Numbered from the stretch's first letter, positions 7,899 through 17,330 are shown. The stretch: 64,000 bases of DNA from Companilactobacillus kimchii DSM 13961 = JCM 10707 (GCF_001435445.1 NZ_AZDH01000003.1:74572-138571), one strand, 5' to 3'. The notes: a model not told the origin generated them from the letters alone. Translations and numbers: made by a program.

Positions 7899-8246
7899 GC
7901 ACTTATGTGTGACTTAGCAGAAACATACCAAATATACGACTTAAAACAGTTACCTTTAACCAAGGTAGCTGTTTTTTCTTTAGGTTTGAAAGATGATTCG
8001 AGAATCAAAATGAAGATGAGAAATCAGAAATTTGATTTAAATCAGATACTTTTGATGTCTGTTGCAGACAATTTGAAGTTACTTCTTTGGTCTAAAACCA
8101 AGGATGCCCAAAAAGGTCGAAATAAGCCAGTTCTTTGGTCATCACTATTTGAAGAACCTAAAGAAAAGAAAGAAATCGTATTTAATTCAGGTGAGGATTT
8201 TGAAAAGGAAAGAAACCGACTTTTGAAGAAAGGAGGACATAATTAA
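7860..8246 (+). CDS. Tail assembly chaperone T domain (made by frameshift)
   Basis: This frame encodes about 128 residues as the C-terminal part of the frameshift product, fitting the T domain that contacts the tape measure. An ATG lies at 7878, but no ribosome binding site precedes it (the upstream bases are TCCTTGCCTAC), so independent initiation is unlikely. The sequence is helical and basic-acidic, with LPLTKVAVFSLGL and a charged C terminus (FEKERNRLLKKGG), as in small phage proteins before tape measures. Its stop overlaps the tape measure start by one base, and AGGAGG at 8231-8236 inside it drives that gene. Confidence 0.7.
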   Translation: MLILAYMIKIDKDALMCDLAETYQIYDLKQLPLTKVAVFSLGLKDDSRIKMKMRNQKFDLNQILLMSVADNLKLLLWSKTKDAQKGRNKPVLWSSLFEEPKEKKEIVFNSGEDFEKERNRLLKKGGHN

Positions 8247-10942
8247 TGGCAACAGAATTAGGTAAAGCGTATGTTCAAATTATTCCATCTGCTAAAGGGA
8301 TTGGAGGCTCAATCAAAGGTCAATTAGATCCTGAAGCTGCTTCGGCAGGTTCAAGTGCTGGTGAATCACTGAGTAGTAAATTAATTTCAGTCGTTAAAGC
8401 GGCAATTGTAACTGCTGGAATCGGTAAAGCCATTGGGGCATCAATCACTGAAGGAGCTAAGCTTCAACAGTCCTTAGGTGGTGTTGAGACAATTTTTAAA
8501 AAGTCTGCCGGCAAGGTTAAGCAGTATGCTAGTCAGGCGTATAGAACGGCCGGTATGTCTGCTAATGACTATATGGAAAATGTAACTAGTTTCTCATCTA
8601 GTTTGTTGCAGTCACTAGGTGGTAATACTGGTAAAGCAGCTAAGGTTGCCAACATGGCAATGATTGACATGTCTGATAATGCTAATAAGTTTGGTAGTAA
8701 TATGGGTGATATTCAGAATGCTTATCAAGGTTTTGCCAAACAGAATTACACCATGTTGGATAACTTGAAGTTAGGCTATGGTGGTACTAAGGAAGAAATG
8801 GAAAGACTTCTTAAAGATGCTACTAAGTTGACTGGTAAGAAGTACGATATTAGTAATCTTTCAGACGTTTATAATGCGATTCACGCAATTCAAGGCAAAC
8901 TTGATATTACTGGTACAACTGCTAAAGAAGCTGCTACTACATTTAGTGGATCTTTTGATTCTATGAAAGCTGCAGCCCAAAATGTTCTTGGAAATATTGC
9001 GTTAGGACGTGATATTGAACCATCCTTAAAAGCATTGGCTCAAACTACATCTAACTTCTTATTCAATAACTTTATTCCAATGGTTGGTAATATTCTTAAA
9101 GCATTGCCTGGAGCATTGGTTACTTTTATTGATGCTGCGATTCCATTAGTCAAATCTGGAGTCAGTAACATGTTTAAAAGTGCATTCAGTGGCTCAATTG
9201 ATTTTGCTAGTTATTTAAAACCTGCTTTAGCAGTATTGGGAGCTTTTACAGTACCTGCAGGCTTGAAATTACTTGGTGGTGTCTTTAGTAAATTAAGTTT
9301 TGTGGTTAAACCACTAGGTGGGATTTTTTCAGGGTTTGGTTCAGTACTAAAACCAATCACTGGAATCTTCAGTGGATTAGGTGGAATCGTTAAAACTGTT
9401 GCAAGTAGTTTTTCGTCATTTGCCACGGCTATTTTAAAAATTGGTGCTGGTATTGGTGCCGCTACATTAGGTATGTCTGCACTTGCTTTTGGTATCACTG
9501 CTTTAGCTAGTACTGGTACAGCAGGAATAACTGCAATGGCTACTTTTGGTGTAGTGATTGGTGGATTAGCAGCGGTGTTTGCATTATTGGCTCCAGCGCT
9601 AACTGCAGGTTCTTCAGGAATAACTGCATTCGGTACGGCTATTCTAGCAGCCGGGGTTGGTATTGGTGTTATGACTGCAGGAATTGCATTAATGGTTTCA
9701 AGTTTTGCACTTTTGAATATGTCGTTTGTACAACTAACCACCGTATCAACTCAATTAGTTCCATTGTTTGTTAGTTTGGGAGTCGGTTTTGCATCTATGA
9801 TTACAAGCTTCTTAAGTACAATCGTTATGAATATGCCAACCATAATTCAATCATTTGTTACGTTAGGAACCGGTATTTTAAATGCAATTAATACTTTAAT
9901 GCCACAATTGATTGCCACTGGTATGAATATGATCATGTCTTTACTTAATGGTATTAACGCCAATATTGGACAAATAATATCGGTGTCAGTTGATATCATA
10001 GTTAAATTCATTGGAGGATTGGCGCAAGGCTTACCTAAGATTCTTGCTAAAGGTGTCGAATTTATCGTTAATCTTTTTACTGGAATTGCTCAAAATCTAC
10101 CAAAAATTATTACTGCAGCAGTGAATGTAGTTACCTCGTTCATTGGTGGAATTGCTAATAATTTAGGAAAGATTGTGGCATCAGCATTAAATTTGGTAAC
10201 TAAGTTTGCTAATGCAATTATTAGTAATCAAGGTAGACTAGCAACCGCAGCCACTAAAATCATTCAAGCGTTTGTTACTTCGGTCGGTACTGCAATGGGA
10301 GTTATTCTTGGTTCAGGGACTAAGTTAATTGGTTGGTTTGTCAGTGGACTGTTACAAGGATTGAGCAAATCAAGAAGTGCTGGTAAAAGTAATGCTAACG
10401 CCGTAAAAGATGGAGCAAGAGCTGATTTAACTTCCAACGGTAGTGTAATCATGAGTAGTTTTTTAGGTGGATTACACAGCAAGTGGGGAGCTGTTAAATC
10501 ATTTGTTGGAGGAATTGGTTCTTGGATCAAAGCCCATAAGGGACCAATCTCTTATGATAAAAAACTATTGATTCCAGCTGGTCAAGCCATCATGGGTGGT
10601 TTGAATAATGGATTGAGTGAAGCTTTTAAAGATGTTAAATCAAACGTTAATTCAATGGCTGGATTCATCAGCGATGAGATGGATGCATCTTCAGGATCAT
10701 TTGGCTTCAATCCTGGTCAAATCAGCAAGGTTACTAGCGTTGATTTTAACCAGGCAAGTTCAGCAAGTGAAACTGAATCTACTATTGTTAGTCAATTAAA
10801 TGAAATGATGTCACTTCTATCCAAAGACCCACAATATCAAGTAATGCTTGATAGCGGGGTTTTGGCTGGTCAATTAACTCCTAAAGTTGATAGTCAACTG
10901 GCTAATAATTGGCGCAAAAATGATAATCGGATTGGTAGGTGA
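8246..10942 (+). CDS. Tail tape measure protein
   Basis: This 898-residue protein sets tail length and is the longest phage ORF here. By the general 1.5 angstrom per residue rule it would give a tail near 135 nm. The N-terminal region resembles PhageMin_Tail proteins, with repeated GKAYVQIIPSAKG and a GYGGTKEEMERLL motif. Long hydrophobic, alanine- and glycine-rich segments in the middle (about 320-560) are likely membrane-interacting and typical for injection. The C-terminal third is less hydrophobic. No lysozyme or peptidase motif was noticed. The 176-codon reverse ORF inside it is a composition shadow. Confidence 0.9.
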   Translation: MATELGKAYVQIIPSAKGIGGSIKGQLDPEAASAGSSAGESLSSKLISVVKAAIVTAGIGKAIGASITEGAKLQQSLGGVETIFKKSAGKVKQYASQAYRTAGMSANDYMENVTSFSSSLLQSLGGNTGKAAKVANMAMIDMSDNANKFGSNMGDIQNAYQGFAKQNYTMLDNLKLGYGGTKEEMERLLKDATKLTGKKYDISNLSDVYNAIHAIQGKLDITGTTAKEAATTFSGSFDSMKAAAQNVLGNIALGRDIEPSLKALAQTTSNFLFNNFIPMVGNILKALPGALVTFIDAAIPLVKSGVSNMFKSAFSGSIDFASYLKPALAVLGAFTVPAGLKLLGGVFSKLSFVVKPLGGIFSGFGSVLKPITGIFSGLGGIVKTVASSFSSFATAILKIGAGIGAATLGMSALAFGITALASTGTAGITAMATFGVVIGGLAAVFALLAPALTAGSSGITAFGTAILAAGVGIGVMTAGIALMVSSFALLNMSFVQLTTVSTQLVPLFVSLGVGFASMITSFLSTIVMNMPTIIQSFVTLGTGILNAINTLMPQLIATGMNMIMSLLNGINANIGQIISVSVDIIVKFIGGLAQGLPKILAKGVEFIVNLFTGIAQNLPKIITAAVNVVTSFIGGIANNLGKIVASALNLVTKFANAIISNQGRLATAATKIIQAFVTSVGTAMGVILGSGTKLIGWFVSGLLQGLSKSRSAGKSNANAVKDGARADLTSNGSVIMSSFLGGLHSKWGAVKSFVGGIGSWIKAHKGPISYDKKLLIPAGQAIMGGLNNGLSEAFKDVKSNVNSMAGFISDEMDASSGSFGFNPGQISKVTSVDFNQASSASETESTIVSQLNEMMSLLSKDPQYQVMLDSGVLAGQLTPKVDSQLANNWRKNDNRIGR

Positions 10943-10946
10943 TTAG

Positions 10947-11699
10947 GTGAATGATAGATTTTTTACTTTTAATGGTCGAAGTTCCAAAGACTTCAATTTG
11001 TTGATTCAAAATGATTTTGAGATTGAAGCTGGGGATGCAGATGTGAGCTATACTTCAGTTCCTGGTCGGAATCTTGATATTGTGAATCCAAATAATAGGT
11101 ATAAAAATGGAACCATTACTTATGAATGCTTTATAGATATTCGTTGGTTCAATGATTCATTCTATAAAGATTTATCAGAATTAAGACGTGATCTAGTAGC
11201 ATGGTTGGCAGTTGAAGAAAACTTCAGCGGATATTCAAAGCTTCAGGATAATTTGGATGAGAATTATTACTATCTTGCCAGATTATCCAAAGCGCCAACG
11301 ATGTCATTCATTAGTTCAAAATGTGCCAGTATCACTTTAGAATTCAATGTTGGACCAGTGAAATATCGGTTGGATTCAGATTTGTATCAAGAAATATCAA
11401 ATAATAATCAACTTTATAATCCAGAACCTTTATCTTCTTATCCAATAATTAAGATAACTGGAACTGGTAGTTTAAATTTGAAAATCAATGGTATTTCATA
11501 CAAGATTACGGAAATTCATGATTTGACCTATATTAATTGCGAAAAAAGACGTATTTATGATGATAAAAGTCTAAAAAATAACATTGGCGTGTTTCCGAAT
11601 TATCAATACCCAATCTTAAAGCCTGGTGAAAATAACATCAGCTGGGATAATTCAAATGCTGATGTATCAATTAAATTTAACTGGAGGACATTCATATGA
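10947..11699 (+). CDS. Distal tail protein (Dit)
   Basis: This 250-residue protein begins with FFTFNGRSSKDFNLLIQN, the hallmark N terminus of siphovirus Dit proteins, and continues with SVPGRNLDIVNPNNRYKNG. Dit hexamers form the hub joining tail tube and baseplate. The length matches the short, single-domain Dit class without a carbohydrate-binding insert. The start is GTG 10947, four bases after the tape measure stop, with GGTAGGTGAT upstream. Its end overlaps the next gene by four bases (ATGA). Confidence 0.85.
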   Translation: MNDRFFTFNGRSSKDFNLLIQNDFEIEAGDADVSYTSVPGRNLDIVNPNNRYKNGTITYECFIDIRWFNDSFYKDLSELRRDLVAWLAVEENFSGYSKLQDNLDENYYYLARLSKAPTMSFISSKCASITLEFNVGPVKYRLDSDLYQEISNNNQLYNPEPLSSYPIIKITGTGSLNLKINGISYKITEIHDLTYINCEKRRIYDDKSLKNNIGVFPNYQYPILKPGENNISWDNSNADVSIKFNWRTFI

Positions 11700-13384
11700 T
11701 GAATTATCTTCAATATCCAGTATTATTTGAAAGTTCTGAATCAGACTTCACAACGCAAGGAATTGGCGTTTTAACCGATTGTTTGAATGTGGAAGTTACT
11801 AATGAATTTAACGAGTTACCAGAATTAAAGTTAGATTATTTGGCAACTGGTGATATTGCTAATGAGTTAGTTAAAGACTGTATTATTTTGGCTGATGTTG
11901 GAGAAGGCTATTTAAAACAACTGTTTAGAATTGATAGCGTTAAGAAGTCAATTGATAACAAGATTGAAGTAACGGCTAGTCATATCTTGAATGATTTGAG
12001 CTATAACACTTTAAAACAAAATATTAATGCTTCGGCAGTTACCCCGGTAGCTGCTTTTAATTTGCTCAAAAACAACTTGGAACAGCCTGAACTAAAACTA
12101 AAAATGATTTCATCAATTAATGGTACAACCAGTATTAGTTGGGATATGACCAAAATTGATAATGCTAAAAAAGCCTTGGGTGGTGCTGATGGTTCACTGC
12201 TTCAGATGTTCAAGGGTGAATACTTATTTGATAACTATACGGTGCATTATGAACGAACTATTGGGACTAAAACCGGGAAAGTTATCGAATATGGTAAAGA
12301 TTTAGTCCAGGTTAACCAAGAAGAAAATATTGAAGAAACCTACTCAGCAATTAAACCATTTACTAAGGTTGGCTCTGGTGATGATGAAAAGATAGTCTAT
12401 CTTCCTGAACGAATCATTAAAACGTCTAATGCTGCTAATTTTGAAAAGCTACGAATCTTAACCAAGGATTTTTCCCAAGATAAAATCGAAACCGTTGATC
12501 AATTACGTTCCAGAACTAATCGATATATTTCTGATAATAAAGTGGGCATCCCTAAAGTTACACTTCAATTTGAAATGGAAGATATCAAAGATGATTTAGG
12601 TTTCGTTGATGAACTGAAAATGGGTGATGAAGTCACTGTTTACTTTGCTAATCTCAATATTGATACAACCGCAAGAGTAATTAAGACCGTTTGGGATGGA
12701 TTACTTCACAGATACAAAACTGTATCGATTGGAGATAAACCAACAACGACATCTGATTATCAATCTGAACAGAATAGCCAAATTAATAATGTTGATAAGA
12801 GCGTTGCCGAAGTATCTAAAGATGTTTCTGATTTGAAATCCAGCAATGAAGATGCACAACGGTTGATGGACGAATTGAAGAAAAATGTTAACGATACTAG
12901 GGCTAACATGTTGAGTTATATCAATGGTAGTGGTCGTGATGTAATGAGATTTCTTCCTGATAGAGAAAACCCAACGGATATTGTTGCCAGCGAATCGGGT
13001 GGTAACTATGGAATGCGTTGGAACTCTAAAGGTATCTATTATGATGGTAAAGGTACGGTAGCTATTGATAACCGTGGTAACGTCTATGCTGATAATTTTG
13101 TGGGTCAAAGTATCACTGGTGTTCAGATTCGTGGTGGAGAAATTAGTGGTGTAACCATTAGTGGTGATACAGACATATCAATGGGTACTGGATCGTATAG
13201 AACATCCATTACAAACTATGGTATTTCGACAAATAATATGACTGTTCATCAAGTTGATGGACTTAGAGCAGTGAATATAGAATCGGGATATTTAATGATT
13301 AACGGAGCAAAACTTACCGGTGATGGTTCTGGAAAACTGTACATGGGTGGACTAAGAATTTTAAATGAAAGTGACTTGAAATAA
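11696..13384 (+). CDS. Tail-associated protein (Tal, prophage endopeptidase-like tail protein)
   Basis: This 562-residue protein follows Dit and has the gp27-like hub architecture of Prophage_tail/Tal proteins at the N terminus (about 1-350). A coiled-coil linker (about 355-400) follows, then a glycine-rich C-terminal domain with repeats of GGEISGVTISGDTDI, typical of tail tips. Tal trimers close the tail tube. I saw no clear catalytic motif for a cell-wall hydrolase in the C-terminal part. Two adjacent ATG codons start the frame (11696 and 11699); the first overlaps the Dit stop. Confidence 0.8.
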   Translation: MMNYLQYPVLFESSESDFTTQGIGVLTDCLNVEVTNEFNELPELKLDYLATGDIANELVKDCIILADVGEGYLKQLFRIDSVKKSIDNKIEVTASHILNDLSYNTLKQNINASAVTPVAAFNLLKNNLEQPELKLKMISSINGTTSISWDMTKIDNAKKALGGADGSLLQMFKGEYLFDNYTVHYERTIGTKTGKVIEYGKDLVQVNQEENIEETYSAIKPFTKVGSGDDEKIVYLPERIIKTSNAANFEKLRILTKDFSQDKIETVDQLRSRTNRYISDNKVGIPKVTLQFEMEDIKDDLGFVDELKMGDEVTVYFANLNIDTTARVIKTVWDGLLHRYKTVSIGDKPTTTSDYQSEQNSQINNVDKSVAEVSKDVSDLKSSNEDAQRLMDELKKNVNDTRANMLSYINGSGRDVMRFLPDRENPTDIVASESGGNYGMRWNSKGIYYDGKGTVAIDNRGNVYADNFVGQSITGVQIRGGEISGVTISGDTDISMGTGSYRTSITNYGISTNNMTVHQVDGLRAVNIESGYLMINGAKLTGDGSGKLYMGGLRILNESDLK

Positions 13385-13386
13385 TT

Positions 13387-13530
13387 ATGGAGAATAAAGG
13401 AAATGCGAACGAAGTAATTAAAGATTTAGCTGGTAAATTAGCTAATGTACAGGTTGAAAATTCTATTTTGTTTATTGAAAACAATCATCTTAAATCCGAG
13501 ATCGAAAAACTGAAAAAGGAGAAAAAGTAA
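13387..13530 (+). CDS. Small coiled-coil phage protein (47 aa)
   Basis: A 47-codon frame, ATG 13387 to TAA 13530, fills the whole gap between Tal and the next gene with no stop and no overlap. The product is acidic at first and then lysine-rich (SEIEKLKKEKK), with leucines spaced as in a short coiled coil. Its end contains the AAAGGAG ribosome site for the following GTG start. Small proteins like this are common between Tal and baseplate genes in lactobacillus phages. The function is unknown, and the ribosome site upstream is weak. Confidence 0.55.
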   Translation: MENKGNANEVIKDLAGKLANVQVENSILFIENNHLKSEIEKLKKEKK

Positions 13531-13803
13531 GTGGCAAACATTTATATCAAGGTCAATGATATTGGAGCTGTCACAGATTATTTAAAATCTAATGATGGTT
13601 CAGAACATAGTTTCAAACTGTTTAATGATTTTAAGCCAGATGAAACCATTATCGAACAAGGATATACATATGTTCATTTGATTGATTTGGAATATCCATT
13701 ATTTGAAAAGTTGCATGATTACTATACATATTTTGATGGTCAACTTCACAGACCTTACAACTTTGATAGAAAGATAATTGAAAATATATTGGACGGTGAT
13801 TAA
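13531..13803 (+). CDS. Hypothetical phage baseplate-region protein
   Basis: This 90-residue protein starts at GTG 13531 with AAAGGAG at about 13514-13520. It is acidic and tyrosine-rich (EQGYTYVHLIDLEYPLF) and appears globular, without signal peptide or membrane segment. It lies between Tal and the BppU-like protein and is spaced by only one base from the latter. I do not recognise a family. A small baseplate accessory is the likely role from context only. Confidence 0.6.
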   Translation: MANIYIKVNDIGAVTDYLKSNDGSEHSFKLFNDFKPDETIIEQGYTYVHLIDLEYPLFEKLHDYYTYFDGQLHRPYNFDRKIIENILDGD

Positions 13804-15267
13804 ATGAGTTTACCTAAAATTATTCTAGATACAGACAAGACAGTGCCTATTTACGAATTACCTTTAAAGATTCGTCAAGGCGACACAGGCGACGAGCTAC
13901 AAGTTACTTTAGGAAAGTCATTCGAAAAGTATATTGATTTATCCAAAGTTGACATTGAACTCATTGCCAAAACACCCGACCAACGACTGATTAAGCAAGC
14001 TGTGACTGATAAGTCAGGAAATACGTTCAAGGTTAAGTTTGTAGATGAAATGTATGCAAAGGCCGGCGTATTCAGAAACATGTATTTCAAAATCGGAGAC
14101 GATTCCACATCAGATATTAAGTTAGTCGTGCTGCAAGGGATCGGATCAATAAAAGAAGCGGGCAGTTATATTGATGACTTTGAAACGTTGATCGAGGAAG
14201 CTGAATCTTACGTTTCAGCATTAAAAGACTTTGCCGATACTGGAAATGCGACGATTAATAATAAAGTCGCTGAGCTGACTGGCAAGATGACTGACTTCGT
14301 TAATCAAGCTCAAAAAGATTTGAATGCTGCTAAATCGGCGTGGAGTACATTCCAAAGTAGTTCACAGACAGCGGCAATTGACCAAAGAAACGGTTTCGAT
14401 ACAGAATTTAACAAGCTGATTTCTGATGATAAAACAACATTTAAAACTATTTCTGATGAATTTAATACAGCTGTTTCAAATGCTAAGTCTCAAAATACAG
14501 CCAACCAAACGGCTTTTGAAAGTGCCGAATCAAAACGTGAAAATGATTTTACTAACCAAAGTGCAGACTTTGAAAAACGATATGTTGCTCAAGGTTCAGA
14601 TTTTGAAAGTCGATTCAAAAGTTATTTAGCAACATTACAAACCGATTATGATGACTTCAAGAAAATCCTAACTACTGATGTTGCTGATTTAAATACAGAA
14701 TTGGACAAGATTGGTGCTGACACAAAAGCATTGCAAGCTAAAGCGGATAGTATTGCGGACAAATTGAAAGATGTTGACCTGTCTCAAATGCAGACCAATA
14801 AAACTAATATTGAAAAGTTGCGCACAGATTTAACGGCAACTGACGGCAAGTTTAAAAACTATAAAACGTCTGATGAGCTTTCTACGTTGCTTAAAACTTA
14901 CGTCTTAGCTACTCAATTGAGTGATACACTTGCAAGTTTCTCAAAGTCTGATGATGTTAAAAATTGGATTGCAACATCTGCTAATCAAACAAAAGAGTAT
15001 GCTGCTGAATCGATTAAAGCTATTATCGGTGCTGCTCCCGATACGCTAGACACGATTGCGGAACTAGCGGATGCCGTAACTAAAAATAAAGACGGTGTTC
15101 AAGCTATTAATGATGGAATCACGAAGAAAGCCGACAAGACGGACGTTACAGCATTACAGAATACTGTTCAAGCTATGATTACTTCAATCAGTCAAGCCGA
15201 CTACGATGCGTTAGTTAGTGCTGGAACTGTTGATCCAAAAATTTTGTATGTGATTCCTGATGCTTAA
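13804..15267 (+). CDS. BppU-like baseplate / receptor-binding protein
   Basis: This 487-residue protein has an N-terminal domain (about 1-130) resembling BppU-N, the module that attaches baseplate upper proteins and side fibres to the tail hub. Long helical coiled-coil segments follow (about 130-400). The C terminus carries a small repeat typical of fibre trimer modules (ADAVTKNKDGVQAINDGI), ending in ILYVIPDA. It probably links the baseplate to the receptor-binding part. The frame is preceded by GGTGATTAA and begins one base after the previous stop. Codon use looks somewhat more GC-rich in the first 400 bases, consistent with a mosaic fibre module. Confidence 0.75.
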   Translation: MSLPKIILDTDKTVPIYELPLKIRQGDTGDELQVTLGKSFEKYIDLSKVDIELIAKTPDQRLIKQAVTDKSGNTFKVKFVDEMYAKAGVFRNMYFKIGDDSTSDIKLVVLQGIGSIKEAGSYIDDFETLIEEAESYVSALKDFADTGNATINNKVAELTGKMTDFVNQAQKDLNAAKSAWSTFQSSSQTAAIDQRNGFDTEFNKLISDDKTTFKTISDEFNTAVSNAKSQNTANQTAFESAESKRENDFTNQSADFEKRYVAQGSDFESRFKSYLATLQTDYDDFKKILTTDVADLNTELDKIGADTKALQAKADSIADKLKDVDLSQMQTNKTNIEKLRTDLTATDGKFKNYKTSDELSTLLKTYVLATQLSDTLASFSKSDDVKNWIATSANQTKEYAAESIKAIIGAAPDTLDTIAELADAVTKNKDGVQAINDGITKKADKTDVTALQNTVQAMITSISQADYDALVSAGTVDPKILYVIPDA

Positions 15268-15279
15268 GGAGGTATCTAA

Positions 15280-15663
15280 ATGAATTTAAAAATTGGAGGT
15301 AGCAACGTGGGTAAAATTATGTACAACGGTCAAGAGTTTGGTGGCGCAACTAAATTAGAACCGGGTACGATTTTGTATAGATCTGATAAAATTGAAGCAG
15401 GTTTTAAAAACATACACTTACTAAGCACTACAAAGAATTGGAATAACCTTAATGGTATTAACATTATGATATATAATAGTGATTTTAGTCTTTTATATGA
15501 GAGTATCAATATTTCTGGTGATGATTTTAAAAACTTAGATATAGATAAAGAATATAATTCAAGTTATTTCTCCCTAAGTGTATCTAGGTCGATTGTCGAT
15601 GGAGAGTATAGGCTAAATATTTCGATTCCTAATACTGTAAATTTCATAATTAAAGCTATTTAA
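15280..15663 (+). CDS. Phage tail-tip/receptor-binding-region protein
   Basis: This 127-residue protein has AAGGAGG just upstream of ATG 15280. The first 40 residues (IGGSNVGKIMYNGQEF) look like a small attachment module used in lactobacillus phage tail genes. The remaining beta-strand-rich part has many N, S, I and Y residues, a composition expected of a carbohydrate-binding head. It is the last gene before the lysis cassette, where receptor-binding proteins are common. No family was recognised with certainty. Confidence 0.5.
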   Translation: MNLKIGGSNVGKIMYNGQEFGGATKLEPGTILYRSDKIEAGFKNIHLLSTTKNWNNLNGINIMIYNSDFSLLYESINISGDDFKNLDIDKEYNSSYFSLSVSRSIVDGEYRLNISIPNTVNFIIKAI

Positions 15664-15689
15664 ACTTGGTATAGGAGATATAAAATCAC

Positions 15690-15712
15690 AGCCTTATAGG
15701 CTTATTTTTTTT
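15690..15712 (+). terminator. Weak terminator before the lysis genes
   Basis: AGCCT (15690-15694) pairs with AGGCT (15698-15702) over a 3-base loop and is followed by TA and a run of eight T. It could separate tail from lysis transcription or act as an attenuator. Confidence 0.55.
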
Positions 15713-15739
15713 ACGAAAAAACGGGGAGATGAAATATAT

Positions 15740-16159
15740 ATGTATGCACCATTACCAAACGTCGGCCCAATGAACTGGATTGACGCAATGGAACACTTAG
15801 ACAAAAATCCGTTGCTATTCACACTAGCAGTTTTAATTTTTGCCGATGTGATTACAGGGATTTCAAAATCATTAGTAACATCTACAACCGATAGCAGTAT
15901 CGGCAAAAAAGGATTCGCCATTCATATCACGATCATACTTTTAGTGTGGCTATTATATCCGTGGTCAATCGCTATTGGATATAAATGGGTAGGCGATGCG
16001 GTTCTCTGGTTGTGGATATTTATGTATGCCACATCTATCACCGAAAATGTGGGACAAATGGGGTTGCCACTACCACACTTTATCAAGGATAGGCTTAATA
16101 AATTAAGTGATTACGCTGAAAATGGCGAACCTGAGAAAGAAAATAAGGAGGATAAATAA
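15740..16159 (+). CDS. Phage holin
   Basis: This 139-residue membrane protein lies directly before the endolysin. It has hydrophobic segments at about 27-45, 62-80 and 88-105 and a charged C-terminal tail (ENGEPEKENKEDK). The pattern, including FADVITGISKS, matches the toxin-secretion/phage-lysis holin family (phage_holin_4). Holins form lesions that release the endolysin at the end of the cycle. GGGGAGATG precedes the ATG. The gene ends at the ATG of the endolysin without a gap and contains its AGGAGG site. Confidence 0.88.
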   Translation: MYAPLPNVGPMNWIDAMEHLDKNPLLFTLAVLIFADVITGISKSLVTSTTDSSIGKKGFAIHITIILLVWLLYPWSIAIGYKWVGDAVLWLWIFMYATSITENVGQMGLPLPHFIKDRLNKLSDYAENGEPEKENKEDK

Positions 16160-17110
16160 ATGAACATTGATAAGAGTTATTTAAGACAAGATACACCATT
16201 GGTGGGAGTTCCACCATTTGGGCAAGTCCATGCACATTCAACTGGAAACAATAAATCCATGGCTAAAGAAGATGCTGGATATATGTCGTGGAAAGACTTA
16301 CATTCCGGTTTCTTTACTCATGTAGTAGGTAACGGAAAAATCTATCAAACTGCTGCTAATAATCGTGGTGCTTGGGACGTAGGCGGTGGCTGGAACTCGT
16401 GGGGATATGCTAGTGTTGAATTGATTGAATCACATAAAACCAAAACTGAATTTATGACGGATTATAAGATTTATGTCAATTTATTACGTGAATTAGCTGT
16501 TGAAGCTGGCGTACCGTTGACACTAGATACTTCGGAATACGGGGTAGTAACGCATCAATATTGCACTAACAACCAGCCAAATAATCAAAGTGATCATGTT
16601 GACCCTTATCCATATTTGGCTAAGTGGGGTATCAGTAAGGCACAATTTCAAGCCGATGTTAAGAACGGTATCAATACCGTAGAAAAACCAAAATCCACAG
16701 TTAATAATGTGGTTCAAGTGCTAGATAGTAAAGCGTTTAAGACGTTCACAACTTACGACGGTAACGGAAAGGCGAACGAAGGTTCTTGGATTACACCTAG
16801 CTCGAAATGGGTATCTAATTCAATTCAAGTAATTAATAGCAAGCCTTATTTCGTGATTGGAAGTAACATCTATCTACCACAATCATCTACGACTTTTAAA
16901 GACAAATTAGTTATTAATGGAGATCAAGCTGAATCTGTCGATGGTAAGGGCGCTGCCATTTCTGGCAGTAACAAGAAATTCAAAGCCGGTAGTGAATGGA
17001 AAACGGTCGATAAGCTAGTTAACATCCCTGGAATTGGTTGGTGCTACCAAGTGGCTACAAACGAATATATTCCAGCTAAATATCAACAAGGTTCTGGATT
17101 CAAAGGATAA
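16160..17110 (+). CDS. Endolysin, N-acetylmuramoyl-L-alanine amidase
   Basis: This 316-residue lysin has an N-terminal Amidase_2 domain (about 1-165) with zinc-ligand candidates in VHAHST (H24/H26), THQYCTNN and DHVDPYPY. This fold cleaves the bond between muramic acid and L-alanine in peptidoglycan. After a linker, two similar C-terminal repeats (about 185-250 and 255-310) share GSW.T..K.V and Y.V..N.Y.P patterns and resemble SLAP-type cell-wall-binding modules of lactobacilli. There is no signal peptide, consistent with holin-dependent export. Confidence 0.9.
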   Translation: MNIDKSYLRQDTPLVGVPPFGQVHAHSTGNNKSMAKEDAGYMSWKDLHSGFFTHVVGNGKIYQTAANNRGAWDVGGGWNSWGYASVELIESHKTKTEFMTDYKIYVNLLRELAVEAGVPLTLDTSEYGVVTHQYCTNNQPNNQSDHVDPYPYLAKWGISKAQFQADVKNGINTVEKPKSTVNNVVQVLDSKAFKTFTTYDGNGKANEGSWITPSSKWVSNSIQVINSKPYFVIGSNIYLPQSSTTFKDKLVINGDQAESVDGKGAAISGSNKKFKAGSEWKTVDKLVNIPGIGWCYQVATNEYIPAKYQQGSGFKG

Positions 17111-17119
17111 TGTTTAATG

Positions 17120-17151
17120 GCTCTTACTCTTAAATGAGTAGGAGCTTTTTT
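17120..17151 (+). terminator. Intrinsic terminator after the endolysin
   Basis: GCTCTTACTC (17120-17129) pairs with GAGTAGGAGC (17136-17145) with one mismatch over a 6-base loop, followed by six T. It ends the late prophage transcript. Confidence 0.88.
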
Positions 17152-17171
17152 GTGCCCCATTTGTGCCCCAT
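17151..17171. repeat. Tandem TGTGCCCCAT repeats near the prophage end
   Basis: The 10-mer TGTGCCCCAT occurs at 17151-17160 and again at 17162-17171. Its position between the lysis terminator and the tRNA suggests arm-type integrase binding sites of an attachment region. This is inference; the integrase gene is not in the window. Confidence 0.4.
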
Positions 17172-17330
17172 AGATACAAAACGTTAGAATTACTTAGAGT
17201 TCTTGAAAAATAAAAATGCCGTAAACTCAACGTTTACGACACTTTTATAATTATAAAATATAATGGAATTTGATACATTATCACCCGTATGGGAATCGAA
17301 CCCATAACTCCACCTTGAGAGGGTGGCGTC
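17172..17330. other. Probable prophage attachment site region (attR)
   Basis: Phage late genes end at 17151, and the 3' end of a tRNA gene faces them at 17281. Tyrosine-integrase phages commonly insert at tRNA 3' ends, so the core most likely lies in the 3' half of this tRNA or between it and 17172. The matching copy at the other prophage end is outside the window, so the core cannot be fixed. Confidence 0.5.
17206..17241 (-). terminator. Terminator downstream of tRNA-Glu
   Basis: Reading the minus strand, a 10-base-pair stem (17241-17232 with 17226-17217, one G-T pair) with a 5-base loop is followed by a T-rich run (TTTTTATTTTT). It terminates transcription of the tRNA gene leftward. Confidence 0.82.

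Noticed and set aside
9211-9741. Long reverse-strand frame inside the tape measure gene
   Set aside because: It is a composition shadow of the alanine/glycine-rich tape measure frame, is rich in A, P, I and N without a domain, and has no ribosome site.
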